A stretch of 64,000 nt of DNA from Bubalus kerabau (GCF_029407905.1 NC_073630.1:41627001-41691000); one strand, 5' to 3'; numbered from the stretch's first letter, positions 45,320-57,700 are shown. The notes: a model not told the origin generated them from the letters alone. Program-made: numbers and translations.

Positions 45320-45545
45320 TGTGACTTTGAGTTTTTATCTTTGCTCCTCCAGTATCTATGATAGTGCCTGGCATGGAAGAGGATCTCAGTGTGTGCTTAC
45401 TGTATGAATAAATGGATGGGTAAATGAATGGATGAATTAATAATGTAATAATAATAATAATGACTTTGTGCCTTCCTCCACCTGACAGTTTCTTGAACAT
45501 AGACAAAACTCTGTGAATGTTTATTGAATTTCGTGATTGCATATT
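45320..45545 (+). mobile_element. L2 3' end(s)
   Basis: CTCCAGTATCTATGATAGTGCCTGGCA, GTATGAATAAATGGATGG and later GAATGTTTATTGAATTT match L2 termini. Confidence 0.5.
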
Positions 45546-45574
45546 GTTTACTTAATCATTTGTTAATCCCTTTT

Positions 45575-46265
45575 TATTAGTCAGATTTCTTAGTTTTGAA
45601 AAACAGAAATTGAATTTAAATTTGTTTAAAGTAAGAAATTTATTAAGATTCTGAAAAATTCCAGGTGGTAACCTTTAGTCATTGAACGAATCCAGGTACT
45701 CAAAAGTAATCTGTTTCTCTGTCTCCTACCATTGCTTTCTTCTTGGTTGCTTTTAAGAGGTTGATTCTTAGGTCAGATCTCCACAAGTGCTTGGCCAAAG
45801 TAAACACTAGTAGTTATAGACTTAATCCTTTATTTTAAATTAAATTTATTTATTTTTTAGTTGAAGGGTAATTGTTTTATTTAGAATTTTGTTGGTTTCT
45901 GCCAAACATCAACATGAATTAGGCATAGGTATACACATGTCCCATCTCCTTCCCTATCCCACCCCTCTAGGTTGTTACGAGCCCCTCCCTAAGATTAACA
46001 ACACCTCTTTTTTATTATCTGCTCCAACATATACAGCTTATTAAAAGTTGATCAACTTTTATCGACTTCTTGAGCTAATTATTTTGGCCAGGGGAATAGA
46101 ATATTCTGATTAGGTAGGCCTGGGTCACATGACCAACCCTAGAACCGTGGGTCAGCCTCATCCAAACAAGATGGACTCAAAATCAGAGAGTTCCTCAAAG
46201 GGCACTATTACCAGAAAAAGGAAATGTAGATATCTAGACAGGCAAAACCAAATAGCACTTCATTG
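45575..46265 (-). mobile_element. Ancient LTR remnant split by L1 tail
   Basis: Left part 45575-45835 (AGTAAGAAATTTATTAAGATT) and right part 46061-46265 (GGCCTGGGTCACATGACCAA, GGGCACTATTACCAGAAAAAG) fit one old MaLR/ERVL-like LTR in reverse. An L1 3' end lies between. Confidence 0.45.
45836..46060 (-). mobile_element. Ruminant-type L1 3' end, reverse
   Basis: GTTGAAGGGTAATTGTTTTA, TGCCAAACATCAACATGAATT and CATCTCCTTCCCTATCCCAC are the reverse complement of the ruminant L1 3' UTR, the same type as at 204-303. Confidence 0.65.
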
Positions 46266-46440
46266 AAAAAAATTCACTTAGTTTACCCTGACCTCTATTA
46301 AAGACATGCATATTCCTCCAAATAAGTCTTTCAAAACAGAAAATAGCATTTGAGATTTCTTGTTAAATATGACTTCATATATCTTCTTATAGCTCATCTC
46401 CAGTTTTTCTAACTTCTCAACATGTAGATGGTAGACCAGC

Positions 46441-46735
46441 TTTGTTCAATAGAAGTATAATGTGAGACACAAATGTAAGCCACATGTCCAATTTTAAATT
46501 TTCTAGTAGTCATATTTAAAAAGTAAAAGTGAAATTCATTTAAAAAATATATTTTATTTAATCCAATACATCTAAAGCATTACCACTTCAACATATAATC
46601 AATGTAAAAGTTTTGATGAACTATTTTATATTATTTTTTCTATATTCTTTGAAATTCCATGTGTATTTTACACTTGCAGCACATTTCAATTCAGATTAGC
46701 CACATATGGATGAAGACTACCATATTGGACAAAGC
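46441..46735 (-). mobile_element. hAT-type MITE, second copy
   Basis: TTCAATAGAAGTATAATGTGAG, TTTAAATTTTCTAGTAGTC and GCACATTTCAATTCAGATTAGCC are the reverse of the family at 25428-25640; both ends are recognisable. Confidence 0.75.
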
Positions 46736-47951
46736 ATTTATGGACATTGAAAGCTTTTATATTCTATTAAGTGAAGGCTTTATCCTTACCCACCTCCCAA
46801 CCAATTTCCTCTCTTAAAAAACTTCTATTTCCATTCTAATCATCTTTCTCCCTCCAATCAAATAGGACAATGTTAACTAATTCACAGTCTTATGATTTTG
46901 AAAAAGGAATAAAAAGAAGTGTTCACATATTTTATACTTTTCGGGAATGAGAGCTGAAATAAAATGGCAAATCACTCTGGTGCTTTTATTCAGCATGAGT
47001 TAAAGCAATGTGAAACAGATGATCACATCTTGATGACAATTATGGTACTACTCGGCAGGAAAAAATGAAGGAATTTGGCCTGGTACTATTAAATAGCTGC
47101 CCAGATAGGTTCTACAAGGAATAGAAAGAGTGAGAAGAATCAAATTACCCACACACAGCTAATGAAATAATTGCATCATGTTGTTGAGGAATCTCAGCTG
47201 CTAAGGTAGAATATCTGTTAGTGCGCCTTTCTTCCTTAAAGAAGTCTGCTTCACTCATGCTTTTGAGGATAAATCTTCATGTGTACTTTTTTGTGTGTTT
47301 AAAAAGCAGGCTCTTTTTCTATTATGAATCGCTTGATCCAAGGGTTTATTTTGGCACCTTGAGGATTATGTAAAACTTCTTGCTGAAGCAGCATTTTCTT
47401 TTAAAGAGTTGGTTTTTAAGGACTCTTTAAAAAAGATGAAAAATAAAATAAAAAGCCCTCCAAAATGTCAACTACCTTGGGATAGATTTTGTATTATTTT
47501 CTCAATTCAAACAAAACTGCAGTATATATAAACATGTGACAGAATTTTATTCTGCAAATTTAGTATGATTAGAATTTATATGCCGCTATAAAATACTGTT
47601 CATTTTCACAGAAATATCTTCAACAATTTGTGTTTGTATATGAGTGAGTTAATTTTAAAATGTCATTACTTAAGATATACACTTTATCATAAAAATCTTT
47701 TAGCCAGAAAACAATACTCTGTACATAAAAATTCAATAAACACTTTGGCATTTAGTGTTTTTCAAGTGCAACACTGGACATGAAGGGTAAGTTTCACAAA
47801 ATTTACTCTCTTGATCATGACATATGCCTTTAGTGTTTTTTACACAGTTTGTAGACCTTCCTTTAAGAAATTAGATCTTAATTTTCCCCTAAGGACCATG
47901 TCCTCTCCTGTTTTCTGTTTACCTGCTTCCTATGGAATTGACTCCATCTCA
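46736..47951. other. Repeat-poor flank
   Basis: 1.2 kb without a recognisable repeat or coding exon. Possible regulatory sequence, unproven. Confidence 0.35.
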
Positions 47952-48180
47952 TGGATGGAGGAGCCTGGTAGGCTGCAGTCCATGGGGTCGCTAAGAGTTG
48001 GACACAACTGAGCGACTTCACTTTCACTTTTCACTTTCACTCGTTGGAGAAGGAAATGGCAACCCACTCCAGTGTTCTTGCCTGGAGAATCCCAGGGACG
48101 GGGGAGCCTGGTGGGCTGCCGTCTATGGGATCGCACAAAGTCCGACGTGACTGAAGCGACTTAGCAGCAGCAGCAGCAGC
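47952..48180 (+). mobile_element. BOV-A2 SINE, 5'-truncated
   Basis: ATGGATGGAGGAGCCTGG to CGACTTAGCAGCAGCAGCAGC. An (AGC)n tract ends it. Confidence 0.93.
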
Positions 48181-48617
48181 CTGACTGCAGACTTGAGCAG
48201 GTGAGTCAGGACTGGCCAATCAGAACATTGGATTCCTTAGTATAGTGACTGGCACAAGAATGGACACATAACTAGTCAGGACTAACGAGACACAGAGAAA
48301 TTTGGGAGAGATCTTTGCTCTTTTACACTAAATGTGCCGCGACCATTTGCAACTAAGTACATGGTGTTTGAGAATGAAACCACTGCCAAGGCATGGAGCT
48401 CACAAAAGGAGAGAGGAAAACCAAGTCTTACAATGAGCTTTGTCTAAAGCCAGTAACCTCGGACAAAAAGAAGCAAAGTAGAGAATAAGACCAATGAGAG
48501 CAGTGATTTGGAGGGGAGGGGAGATGTCAGATTTTAGAAGAACAGCAAGCCTTCCAGCCAGATAATACAAGATTAAAGGCAGCAACAGCAGGATAAAAGG
48601 AGAAAAACCTCAGTTAG

Positions 48618-48884
48618 TGAAGGCAGTGGCACCCTACTCCAGTACTCTTGCCTGGAAAATCCCATGGATGGAGAAGTCTGGTAGATTGTGGTCCATAGGG
48701 TCACTAAGAGTTGGACACAACTGAGCGACTTCACTTTCACTTTTCACTTTCATGCATTGGAGAAGGAAATGGCAACCCACTCCAGTGTTCTTGCCTGGAG
48801 AATCCCAGGGACAGAGGAGCCTAATGGGCTGCTGTTTATAGGGTTGCACAGAGTCGGACACAACTGAAGTGACTTAGCAGCAGT
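48618..48884 (+). mobile_element. BOV-A2 SINE
   Basis: GTGAAGGCAGTGGCACCC to GAAGTGACTTAGCAGCAG; two monomers. Confidence 0.93.
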
Positions 48885-49169
48885 TTTGAGAAAATATAAA
48901 ATGACAATAATAGAGTGATCAGAGAAAAGACTAGAGAAAGAGACAAGGAACTAATCAAAGATCTTGTCCTCTAGGTTAAGGACCATTACACAGAGGATGG
49001 TAGGATCACTAACATATTTTAAGCAAAGGAGTGACATGGTCATATTGGTTTTGTAAAAATCATTTACAGAGGGCTTTATTTAAGCAAGCACTCAATGAAT
49101 TAGAACAAAAGCTGCAATAAGAAATTGAATATGTGAGGACACATTTTAACAAGTATTAGATTGTGAACT

Positions 49170-49398
49170 TGGGCTTCCCAGGTATTGCTTGTGATAAAGA
49201 ACCTGCCTGCCGATGCAGGAGACATAAGAGACACAGGTTCTGTCCGTGGGTAGGGAAGATCCCCTGGAGGAGGTCATGGCAACCCACTTCAGTATTCTTG
49301 CCTGGAGAATCCCATGGACAGAGGAGCCTGGTGGGCTACAGTTCATAGGGTTGCAAAGAATCAGACATGACTGAAGCAACTTAGCACACATATACACG
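49170..49398 (+). mobile_element. Bov-tA SINE with target-site duplication
   Basis: GGGCTTCCCAGGTATTGCTTG to GAAGCAACTTAGCACACA. GATTGTGAACT at 49159-49169 and 49399-49409 is the perfect 11-bp duplication. Confidence 0.94.
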
Positions 49399-50224
49399 GA
49401 TTGTGAACTCATGGAAGACAGTCATTTGCATCAAAGCAAGTTCAATCTCTGATCTATAGTATTGAACTGTACAAAATTGCTGATATTTGAGTGTGTCTGA
49501 CCTATAAAATTTTACATATGGTTCAATCCACTAGAAGTATATTCTTATATGACAATGGCAACAAGAACATTTTTAGAATTTTTTCCCATATAGTTTCCTT
49601 GATTTAGAATCAGTTTTTTTAAGGTGGCATAATCATGTTTTTATTTGAGACAGAACCCTCTAGAGGCATTGCAGGATGGGTTGGAGGATACTAAAGGCAA
49701 GGAAAACATTTAGAAGACTTTACCATAGTCCATTCAAGAGTTAATAACATTTGGAAACAGAGGAGTGGTGGAGAGAAGGCAAAGAAGAAATGAAATATTA
49801 GTTCATGAATTCATTAATTTTATTAGAGTTAAAATTTTAAATCAAACTAATGTGTACACATGATTTAAGAATAAACTAGTACTGAGTGATTTTTAATGAA
49901 AACACATGTCTGCCTTGCACTTCCTCAATCCAGTCCTGTTCTCCACAGCTAACTATTTTAACTTCTTAATTGTTTATATGGAAATTCATTCTTGTGGTTG
50001 CTCAGAACCTCCGTATTCAGTTGTACAACTGTGGCAGCCCTAAAATAGCTCCATATCTTGAATAGTATGTGTTTACAACTAGTTCTTGACTTCAATTTTT
50101 GACCTTATCAATCTATTTTCCTTTTTCCTACCTTTCAATATAGTTGAATCACTATTTGAATATATTTTAATGACGGTTTTAGTATTTTAATAGATGTATT
50201 TAGCCCTTCGCGTTAAAAAAAATT

Positions 50225-50487
50225 AATTTTGTTTCTTTTTGGCTGTACTGGGTCCTTGTTGTTGTGTGAGCTTTCTCTTGTTATGGCAAGTGGCGGCTAA
50301 TGTTTCTTGTGGTGAGCAGGCTTCTCACTGTGGCAGCTTCTCTTGCTGTGGCGCACATGCTCTAGGCACATGGGCTTTTGTGGCACACAGCTTTAGTTAC
50401 TCTGAGGTATATGGGATCTTCCAGACCAGGGATTGAACCCGCATCCCTTGCATTGACAGTCAGATTCTTATCCACTGGACCACCTTG
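50225..50487 (-). mobile_element. CHR-type SINE, reverse
   Basis: GGCTGTACTGGGTCCTTGTT, GCTTCTCACTGTGGCAGC and CCAGACCAGGGATTGAACCC are the reverse of the cetartiodactyl CHR SINE. Confidence 0.88.
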
Positions 50488-50514
50488 AATACACATTTTT
50501 AAATATGTGGGTGC

Positions 50515-50880
50515 TTGCTATATGCTTGGATATGTTGTCTGTAAATTCATATATTAAAACCCTACCCCCACTACTTCAGACAGTGACAGCATTTGGAGAT
50601 AGGACCCTAAAAAAATGTGATTAAGTTAAAATGAGACCATAAGGTCAGGCACTAATTCATTCTGACTGGTATGTTTATAAGAAGAGGAAATTTGGACACA
50701 AAAAGACACCAGGAATGTGTGCACAGAGAATAATCATGTGAGGACACGAGAAGGCAGCCATTTGTAAGCCACCTTGATCTCAGACTTCCAACCTCCAGAA
50801 ATATAAGAAAATAAATGTATTGCTAAGCTGCACAGTCTGTTGTATTTTTCTAGGGCAGCCATAGCAAACTAATAATGAAT
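50515..50880 (+). mobile_element. MaLR LTR (MLT1/MST-like)
   Basis: TTCATATATTAAAACCCTACC, GTGATTAAGTTAAAATGAGACC, CATGTGAGGACACGAGAAGG, CCTTGATCTCAGACTTCC and GGCAGCCATAGCAAACTAAT follow the MaLR LTR layout. It is a solo LTR. Confidence 0.8.
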
Positions 50881-51146
50881 AAAATAAAAAATTTAAATTA
50901 TTTAATATATTTTTATTGCTTGTTTCATCAACAGTAGCCAGTGTATTTGATTCTCCACTTTTCCAGATGAAGGTTTTTAGCACCCTTACCTTTCCATTTG
51001 CTCTCTTTCCCTTTCAGTTTTCACTTTTCATCATCTGCATTTTCACATCAACTTTGATCATATTTACAATCTACTCTGCAACCATATTTAAGTGTTACAT
51101 GCTTTGTCTCCGAGTTGATCCTAAAAATTGATCATCAGTATATGTC

Positions 51147-51345
51147 TTCCCAGGTGGCTCAGTGGTAAAGAATCCGCCTGCCAATGCAGGAGATGAAAGA
51201 GACCCAGGTTTGATCCTAGAGTAATGAAGTTCCCCTGGATGGCAACCCATTCCAATATTCTTGCCTGGAAAATCACGTGGACTGAAGAGCCTAGTGGGCT
51301 ACGGTCCACAGGGTCACAGAGTTGGACATGACTGAGCTGGCGTGC
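51147..51345 (+). mobile_element. Bov-tA SINE
   Basis: GTCTTCCCAGGTGGCTCAG to GAGTTGGACATGACTGAGC. Confidence 0.92.
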
Positions 51346-53377
51346 ATGCAAATGTTGTCTACATGCTATGACTATGTTTCCTCAACAACCAAGAAATTTA
51401 ATTTTCATTTTCTGAAGTTTTTTTTTTTTTTCACTCTCCCCCCTCAGTTTGATGAGTCTGTGGACTACCTGGGTTTGGGTAGGTTTAGTTCCAGGTTGCG
51501 GGTCAGATTTTTATGCACATGCCTTATTCTGGGATCTGGCTACTCAGGGCATGCTCTTATCATAAGATGACAGATAGGCATGAGGGCAAGCAAGACAACA
51601 CAAAACATTTAAAGTCCTTCTTCATATCACATTAGCTGCCATTCCACTGGTTAAATTGAGTCACAGAGTTAAGTCCAATGTCAATGGAAGGGATGTATAT
51701 TTTGCACACGATGAACCATGACAAGACTGTGGGGAAGGGGGCGAATGAATTGTAAGTCCGTCCTAGTATCTACCACAGGTTCCAATGGCTACTGAAAATC
51801 ACTGTTATTTTCTCTAAATTATTTGCTTTTGTTTGTTTTTCAGGCAAATACCTGACTTTTGTTAAGATAACATACATTTAAGAAAAAAGTCCATGTAATA
51901 GAATAATAAAGCGATAGTATTTAGCAGGACCTTATACAAAGCAAACAGTAAATATTTGATAGACTAAGTAAATGAATGTGTGAATAAAAAGAAACTAGTT
52001 TTTCAAAATGGATTATTCAGATCAGAAAATTTCAAAAATGTTTATTTTTCTTCCAGATAATTTAGACAGTTTCAGAGTTATACATGAAAATGTACTTTAT
52101 CTGTCCTGGGTTTGTTCTCCTGTTAACCGAAGTGGTTCAGTGACTATATTTAATTTTCGTCCCTAAAATACATACAAGGCTAATTTAAAATATTTGTTGC
52201 ATTAAAAATATCTACCCTGAAGGATAATTTACTTAAAAAATTTAGGGTTTCATAGTGTAGCTGCTTTAGAATTTAAATGGAAAATATTTCATATTGTTAA
52301 GTTTCTAAGAAATTTTTATCAACTACCTCACTTTAAAAGTAAATGAATTGGCCTGAAATATATGAAAAAATTCAGCCACAAAGGTGACTTTTTCCTGTTT
52401 TGTGGGACTACATTTAGCTTCAATTTAAGGCTGGATTTGCAAACATTCATGAATTAGAAAGTATTCTCACAATGATTTTCTTCTCTAAAAAGTTTTAAAA
52501 TAATTATCATTAACTAGTAAGTTTTGTTTAAAATATCTAATCAAGCTCTTTTGCAAAGATAAAAAATAAAAAACTATTTGGATCAACACCATGGATTTTA
52601 TTCATGAAATGAAGTCAATTGAATGGCTTCTTTGGTAACCTAGGTCTGATTTCTTTTGAAAGTAGAGAATCTGGTAATTTAGTAATCTCTGTAATGTTAA
52701 TGGAATGCAAGTTTGTATTGATGGTAGCATATCTATTCTAAAGTGCACAGTTTGACTTTACCATATTGTTTATTTACTAAAAACTTTGCTCTGCCTGCAG
52801 ATGAGAGACTATTATTGGAGACTATTAATGAGATCTATACTCACATCTTGGTCTGAATATACTTTGTTGTCCCCTTGACCATTAATATCTTTGTATTTCA
52901 ACCAGGTGTTTTTCCTCCCAGAGTGCCTATGATAGAGATGTAGAAAGATCATACAGATGTGTGAAGAAAGTTTTTGTTGTCATGGAAAGTTTCAGGTTTA
53001 GGAAGCTTCTACTCTTGAGAGTTTAAATCTCAGGAACAAGCTTGCTATTCACAGCTTGCAAGTCATGTTAGTGACAGCTATTAGTGTCTAATCTCTGAAT
53101 TTATTTTGAAAAGGCAAGTTTCAAAATAAATAGGAGTAGGTAGCAAGGAAACTTTGCATGAAGTCAAATTTCTAAGCTTAAAAAAATGTTTCCACAATCT
53201 ATGATTTTTTTGTGCAAATTTAGGTGCCAAGTCATCTATTGCTGGTTGTGTAAAGAGGATCTCCTTAAATTCACTACAGCTTCTACCTCGGTCTAATAGG
53301 CTTCTATACAGCTAGGGTTCAAAAAGAATGAAACAGGGGGTAAAGAATCTGCTAAGTCCTCAGTAAGCAAGGTATTT

Positions 53378-53381
<4 letters not shown>
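51346..53381. other. Repeat-poor flank
   Basis: About 2 kb with, at most, weak old LTR (51590-51790) and L2 (51890-51960) traces and a T13 run near 51419. No exon signal was found. Confidence 0.35.
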
Positions 53382-53413
<32 letters not shown>

Positions 53414-53426
53414 GGGGTGTGTGTGT
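53382..53426 (+). repeat. (TG)n microsatellite, interrupted
   Basis: About 15 TG units, then GGGG, then further GT units. Confidence 0.95.
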
Positions 53427-53462
53427 CTATATTTAATCAGCCTAACAAAATGAAAAGATATA

Positions 53463-53946
53463 GGGATGCATATCAGTTTTCTAGGGCTGTTGTAAAAAAC
53501 ACCACAAACTGGGTGGCTTAAAAGAAACTAAGTGTATCATCGCACAGTTCTGGAGGCCAAGAGTCAGAAATCAAGGTGTTGATAAGGCCACTTTTCTCTG
53601 AAACCAGTAGGAGAATTCTCCTTTGCCTCTTCCTAGCTTCTGATGATTTGTTGGAAATCTTTGGAGGTTCTTGCTTGCAGCTGCATCGCTCCAATCTCTG
53701 CCATTATTGTCACTTGATGTTCTCCCTGTGTGTCTCTGTCTTCACATGTCTGCCTTATAAGGACACCAGTCATTCTGGATTATAGGCCCACCCTACTGCA
53801 GTATGACTTCACTTTAACTCGACTATTCACATCTGCAATGACCGTAGTTCCAAATACGGTCACATTCTGGAGTAACTTGGGGGTAGGACTTCAACATATT
53901 TTTTTGTTTGTTTGTTTTTGTGGTGGGCATAAATCAACCCATCACA
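53463..53946 (-). mobile_element. MaLR LTR (MLT1/MST-like), reverse
   Basis: TTTTCTAGGGCTGTTGTAAAA, CACAAACTGGGTGGCTTAAAA, AGTTCTGGAGGCCAAGAGTC, ATAAGGACACCAGTCATTCTGG and CAACCCATCACAG are the reverse MaLR LTR. Pairs in opposite orientation with 50515-50880. Confidence 0.82.
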
Positions 53947-54309
53947 GAATATAAAGCAGAGAGAGAACTCAAACTCTGAAGTGAATAGTCAGAAAGGGAC
54001 CTCTGTTAGCCTGTAATGGAGACTGCGAATTAGGAAAAATGGTCCCTCAGGGTGGACGCAGTCACCACGCCAGGGCTCACAGCTGGAGAGAGAGCACAAG
54101 CTGGATTTCAGCCCCCCCCTTATCCCCTCAGCATAGTGTCTTTGTATAGAGCACCAACAGCCCAAACTAACATGATCCTGAGACTGGAAGCAGATGATGA
54201 TAATGTGTTGATAGTAAGAATGTTGACAAGAACAAGTTGATGAAAATGGAATATTTTGATGGAGATGGAACAAAGTAGGGAGGGTGGATGGCATTCAATG
54301 TCTGACCTC

Positions 54310-54520
54310 ACCAGTGCTTATGGAGTATCTACTCCATGCTAGGTGCTCTGGTTATGTCTGATATGTAGCACAGAACAGAATGGAGGAGTCCTCTTCTCTG
54401 CCCTTAAGAACTTACATTATCTATCTAGTGTAGGCAAATAATGAATAAGCAAACAGCAAGCACATTATCATAAATCATGGAAAGTGTTCTGAAAGAAATA
54501 AAAGAGCATATAATGAGAGA
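54310..54520 (+). mobile_element. Ancient interspersed repeat, possibly L2/MIR-like
   Basis: GAGTATCTACTCCATGCTAGGTGCTC and CTGCCCTTAAGAACTTACATT follow a widespread old mammalian repeat; family not certain. Confidence 0.4.
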
Positions 54521-54898
54521 AGAAAATGAGGAATAGAGTAGATAACCTTTTTCGGATAGAGTGATCAGAAAACAACACCTTAAAAAGATATTTAGATACA
54601 GACCTAATGGATAAGACTTAGGGGTGACATTGGTTAAAGCTGGATCTAGTGGGATGGGAGATAAGATACCTAACCTAAAAATTCTTGGTCTTACTGATTT
54701 TAGATCTTGGTATCTTTCTCAATTTAGCCTTTTTACTTCTCTTTTCTATTATTGATAGAATTCATCATTTTGTTGAGAGATTTTAGTACTCTCCCATTGG
54801 AAATAATTTTGTAAATACAACTCAATTTTATCAGTTGTTCAAAATTTGCAGCAATTGTGAAATGTATGTGTTATTATCCAAGAATTTTATTTCCTCAC

Positions 54899-55057
54899 AG
54901 AACTGGAGCCATCCAGGTTTCCTATGAGGCCCAAAAATTCTCCCAGAACTGGGATCAGCTGCCAAAATCTCTGAAAGCAAAACTGAAGATGGATTTGTGC
55001 TTGAAATGTTCACACAAAGTTCCCTACATCTTGGGCATCCAGGTCCCGTCATTCTAG
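54899..55057 (+). CDS. Unidentified coding-like segment, possible terminal exon or fossil
   Basis: I do not recognise this protein. After TTTTATTTCCTCACAG, a good splice-acceptor shape ending at 54900, the plus frame reads TGAIQVSYEAQKFSQNWDQL, PKSLKAKLKMDLCLKCSHKV and PYILGIQVPSF, then TAG. Composition is protein-like and not low-complexity. AATAAA follows at 55276-55281. Against a real exon: the minus strand is also open over the same span (73 codons), and no partner exon was seen. It could be a terminal exon of an unannotated gene, a decayed retrocopy or chance. No function is proposed. Confidence 0.3.
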   Translation, partial: RTGAIQVSYEAQKFSQNWDQLPKSLKAKLKMDLCLKCSHKVPYILGIQVPSF

Positions 55058-55399
55058 GAAGGATACTGGGTACTGAAACAGTTAAAATGAAATTTGCATT
55101 TTCTGATCACCATTTCCTTCCAGTTCTGTATCATTACATGTGAGGTTTAAAATGCAACAAGGAAAATAGACTTCTTTTAAAATAGTCAGGTTAAACTAGT
55201 CACAAGCTTTACATATTTATTTAGATTTTTTTTCTGTGCTCAAAAAAATTGGATCTGAAGTATCAGCAATACAAAAATAAAGAATTAAACATAAACTTTG
55301 GTCATTTATGGCCAAAAGGAATTTCATGGCTGAGAAATGCATATGGTACTCTAGGTGGGTCCATCTCTAGGTGGGTACTCTAGCTGTATGAGCTTCACT

Positions 55400-55655
55400 T
55401 GGTGTCCCTTCCCCAGAGACCTGGAACTCACCGAGTACTCTGTCATCCCAATCACTCTCCTGTTTCCTTTCCTTCACAGCACTTATCAGTAGCTAAAGTC
55501 ACTACATTAATTATTTGCTTATTGCCTGATTTCATACAGTAAAACTTCAGCTAGATCTTCTCTTCTTCATAGCTGTATCCATAGCACTTAAAACATAACA
55601 TACAGTAAATACATGGTAAATATTTGAGAGTGTGTAGGAATGAATGAAATTCAGG
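55400..55655 (+). mobile_element. L2 3' region
   Basis: CCTTCACAGCACTTATCAGTAG, TTATTTGCTTATTGCCTG and CATAGCTGTATCCATAGCAC, then GTAAATATTTGAGAG, follow L2. Confidence 0.65.
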
Positions 55656-55818
55656 TATAGAGAAACATTTCTACTGACAAAAGCACTAAAAACTTATTTA
55701 CTCAAAGGTGGTCAAATGTTTTTAATGTTAAATGCTTCTTCTATGAAAGCTATTACATTATGTATGTAATTTATATTTAACTAATTCATTTAATGTGTAC
55801 GAATTCACGCAACTAAGC

Positions 55819-56036
55819 CTTTTTGAAAAGACCCTGATTCTGAGAAAGACTGAGGGCAGGAGGAGAAGGAGATGACAGAGGATGAGATAGTTGGATGGCA
55901 TCACCGACTCAATGGACATGGGTTTGGGTGGACTCTGAGAGTTGGTGATGGACAGGGAGGCCTGGCGTGCTGTGGTTAATGGGGTCGCAAAGAATCGGAC
56001 ACGACTGAGCAACTGAACTGAACTGAACGGAACTGA
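55819..56036 (+). mobile_element. BovB 3' fragment
   Basis: TTTTTGAAAAGACCCTGATTC to GAGCAACTGAACTGAACTG. Confidence 0.9.
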
Positions 56037-56198
56037 AACCATTAAGGATACTATACCTCTAGTTCTCTTGAGTTCAAGCTATTATTTATAGGTTGTTTAT
56101 TCATGAAGGTAGAAATTCCTTCTAATATTCAGTTGGCACTCCTCTGTAGTATGTATTACATTGCTTTGCATATTGCACATAATAAGAACAGTAGTAAT

Positions 56199-56375
56199 AG
56201 TAGCTAATATTTGTTTAACACTTACTACATGACACCGTTTTATGTGTTTTATGGATGTCTTATGTGTATCTCATTGTAACCCTGTAACTTTCTCAGTTAC
56301 ACAGTTAATAAGTGACAGAGCCAGAATTTGAACCAAGGAAATCTAATTCCTGAACCTATCATCTTAGCCTTAATC
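56199..56375 (-). mobile_element. MIR SINE, long copy
   Basis: CTAATATTTGTTTAACACTTACTACATG, TATCTCATTGTAACCCTGTAAC and GTGACAGAGCCAGAATTTGAACC follow nearly the whole reverse MIR. Confidence 0.75.
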
Positions 56376-57146
56376 ACATTCTAACGCTGCAGGAAAAATT
56401 TGTTACTGTAAAACAATTAAGCCAATTATTTAAAACATGAATTTTCAGTGAGTGTTCTTCACATTTTTAAGCTGTGTGTCTTTGAAAGACTTTTGGTTGT
56501 TAAAATTTTTTTTTAAAGATTAAGATATGTCATCAAACGAAAGATAATGATCCAGGTTCAGAAGGCAATTCTAGAGTAATGTTTCAAATGTGCCTTGCAT
56601 TTCAAAGAATAATTAGAAAGGGATATAGTAACTTTTCTTAATTGGAATTTCTTTATTTGCAAGTAGCAGAAGCCCACACAAAACAGCTTAACATAAGGGG
56701 CAACTTACCTGAAGAAAGGCTATCCTGGAGAAATCCAAATACAAGAAATAGTACCATGTTTTATAAAGCTGAAAGTGGGATTTGACAAGTAATCAAAATC
56801 TACTTTTCCTTTATCTCTTTCTCCCTCTAAAGCCACATGGTCCATTGAAATTTGCATATCTATATAATTAATTATCACTCCTCCTCCCTCTTTAGTTTTT
56901 CCACTTTTCTGTGCACATGGCGACAGGGAGGAGGGCAGAAGATGACTGATCCCTTATACACAAGCTTAGCATTTGCGTAAGGTTATTGTATCTCAAGTTC
57001 TCATTTACAAATTCCCAGTAGAGAGAGCTCAGTAGTCCAAGTTGTCTCAGTGCCTATTTGACTGTGGTTGGGCAACAGAACTGACCCAATACAAAGGCTT
57101 AAGACCTTGGGCGAAGTGACATGGGCTTGGGAGAAGTCCTCAGAGA
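56376..57146. other. Unassigned flank
   Basis: Possible old LTR traces near 56640-56760; nothing else assigned. Confidence 0.35.
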
Positions 57147-57345
57147 AAGTGTTAGTTGCTTAGTCGTGTCTGACTCTGTGACCCCATGGACTGTAGCCCA
57201 CCAACTTCCTCTGTCCATGGGATTCTCCAGGCAAAAATACTGGAATGGGTTGCCATTTCCTTCTCCAGGGGATCTTCCTGTGCCCAGGAATGAAACCCAG
57301 ATCTCCCACATTGCAGGCAGATTCTTTACCATTTGATCTACCTGA
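57147..57345 (-). mobile_element. Bov-tA SINE
   Basis: AAAGTGTTAGTTGCTTAGTCG to CATTTGATCTACCTGAGG on the plus strand. Confidence 0.92.
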
Positions 57346-57452
57346 GGAATTCTCAGATAAGGGAAGCAGAAACTGGGAATATGTCCCAGAGGTGATTTCT
57401 ATAAGTTTCAAGGTTACAACCTCGAGGGAGATAGTCCACTTATTTAAAGTAT

Positions 57453-57664
57453 GGTGGTGGTTTAGTTGCTAAGTCGTGTCTGACTCTGTGACCCCATGGA
57501 CTGTAGCCCACCAGGCTCCTCTGTCCATGGGATTTTCCAGGCAAGAATACTGAAGTGGATTGCCATTTCCTTCTCCAGGGAATCTTCCCAACCCAGGAAT
57601 CGAACCCAGGTCTCCTGCATTGCGGGCAGATTCTTTACTGACTGAGCTATGAAGGAAGTTCATA
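57453..57664 (-). mobile_element. Bov-tA SINE with target-site duplication
   Basis: GGTGGTTTAGTTGCTAAGTC to GACTGAGCTATGAAGGAAG. TATTTAAAGTAT at 57441-57452 and 57665-57676 is a perfect 12-bp duplication. Confidence 0.94.
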
Positions 57665-57700
57665 TATTTAAAGTATAGGTTCTTGAATGTTTGCTTTAGA

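Noticed and set aside
6331..51345. tRNA genes suggested by the tRNA-like heads of Bov-tA and CHR copies
   Set aside because: The heads are SINE promoters with diverged tRNA-like boxes, no intact cloverleaf and SINE bodies attached.
541..57663. Many short frames with CDPTDCSLPGSSVH, ILEWVA or GNGNPLQYSCLENPMD-like peptides
   Set aside because: These are translations of Bov-tA, BOV-A2 and BovB 3' ends on either strand; the same peptides recur at each SINE copy and carry no gene.
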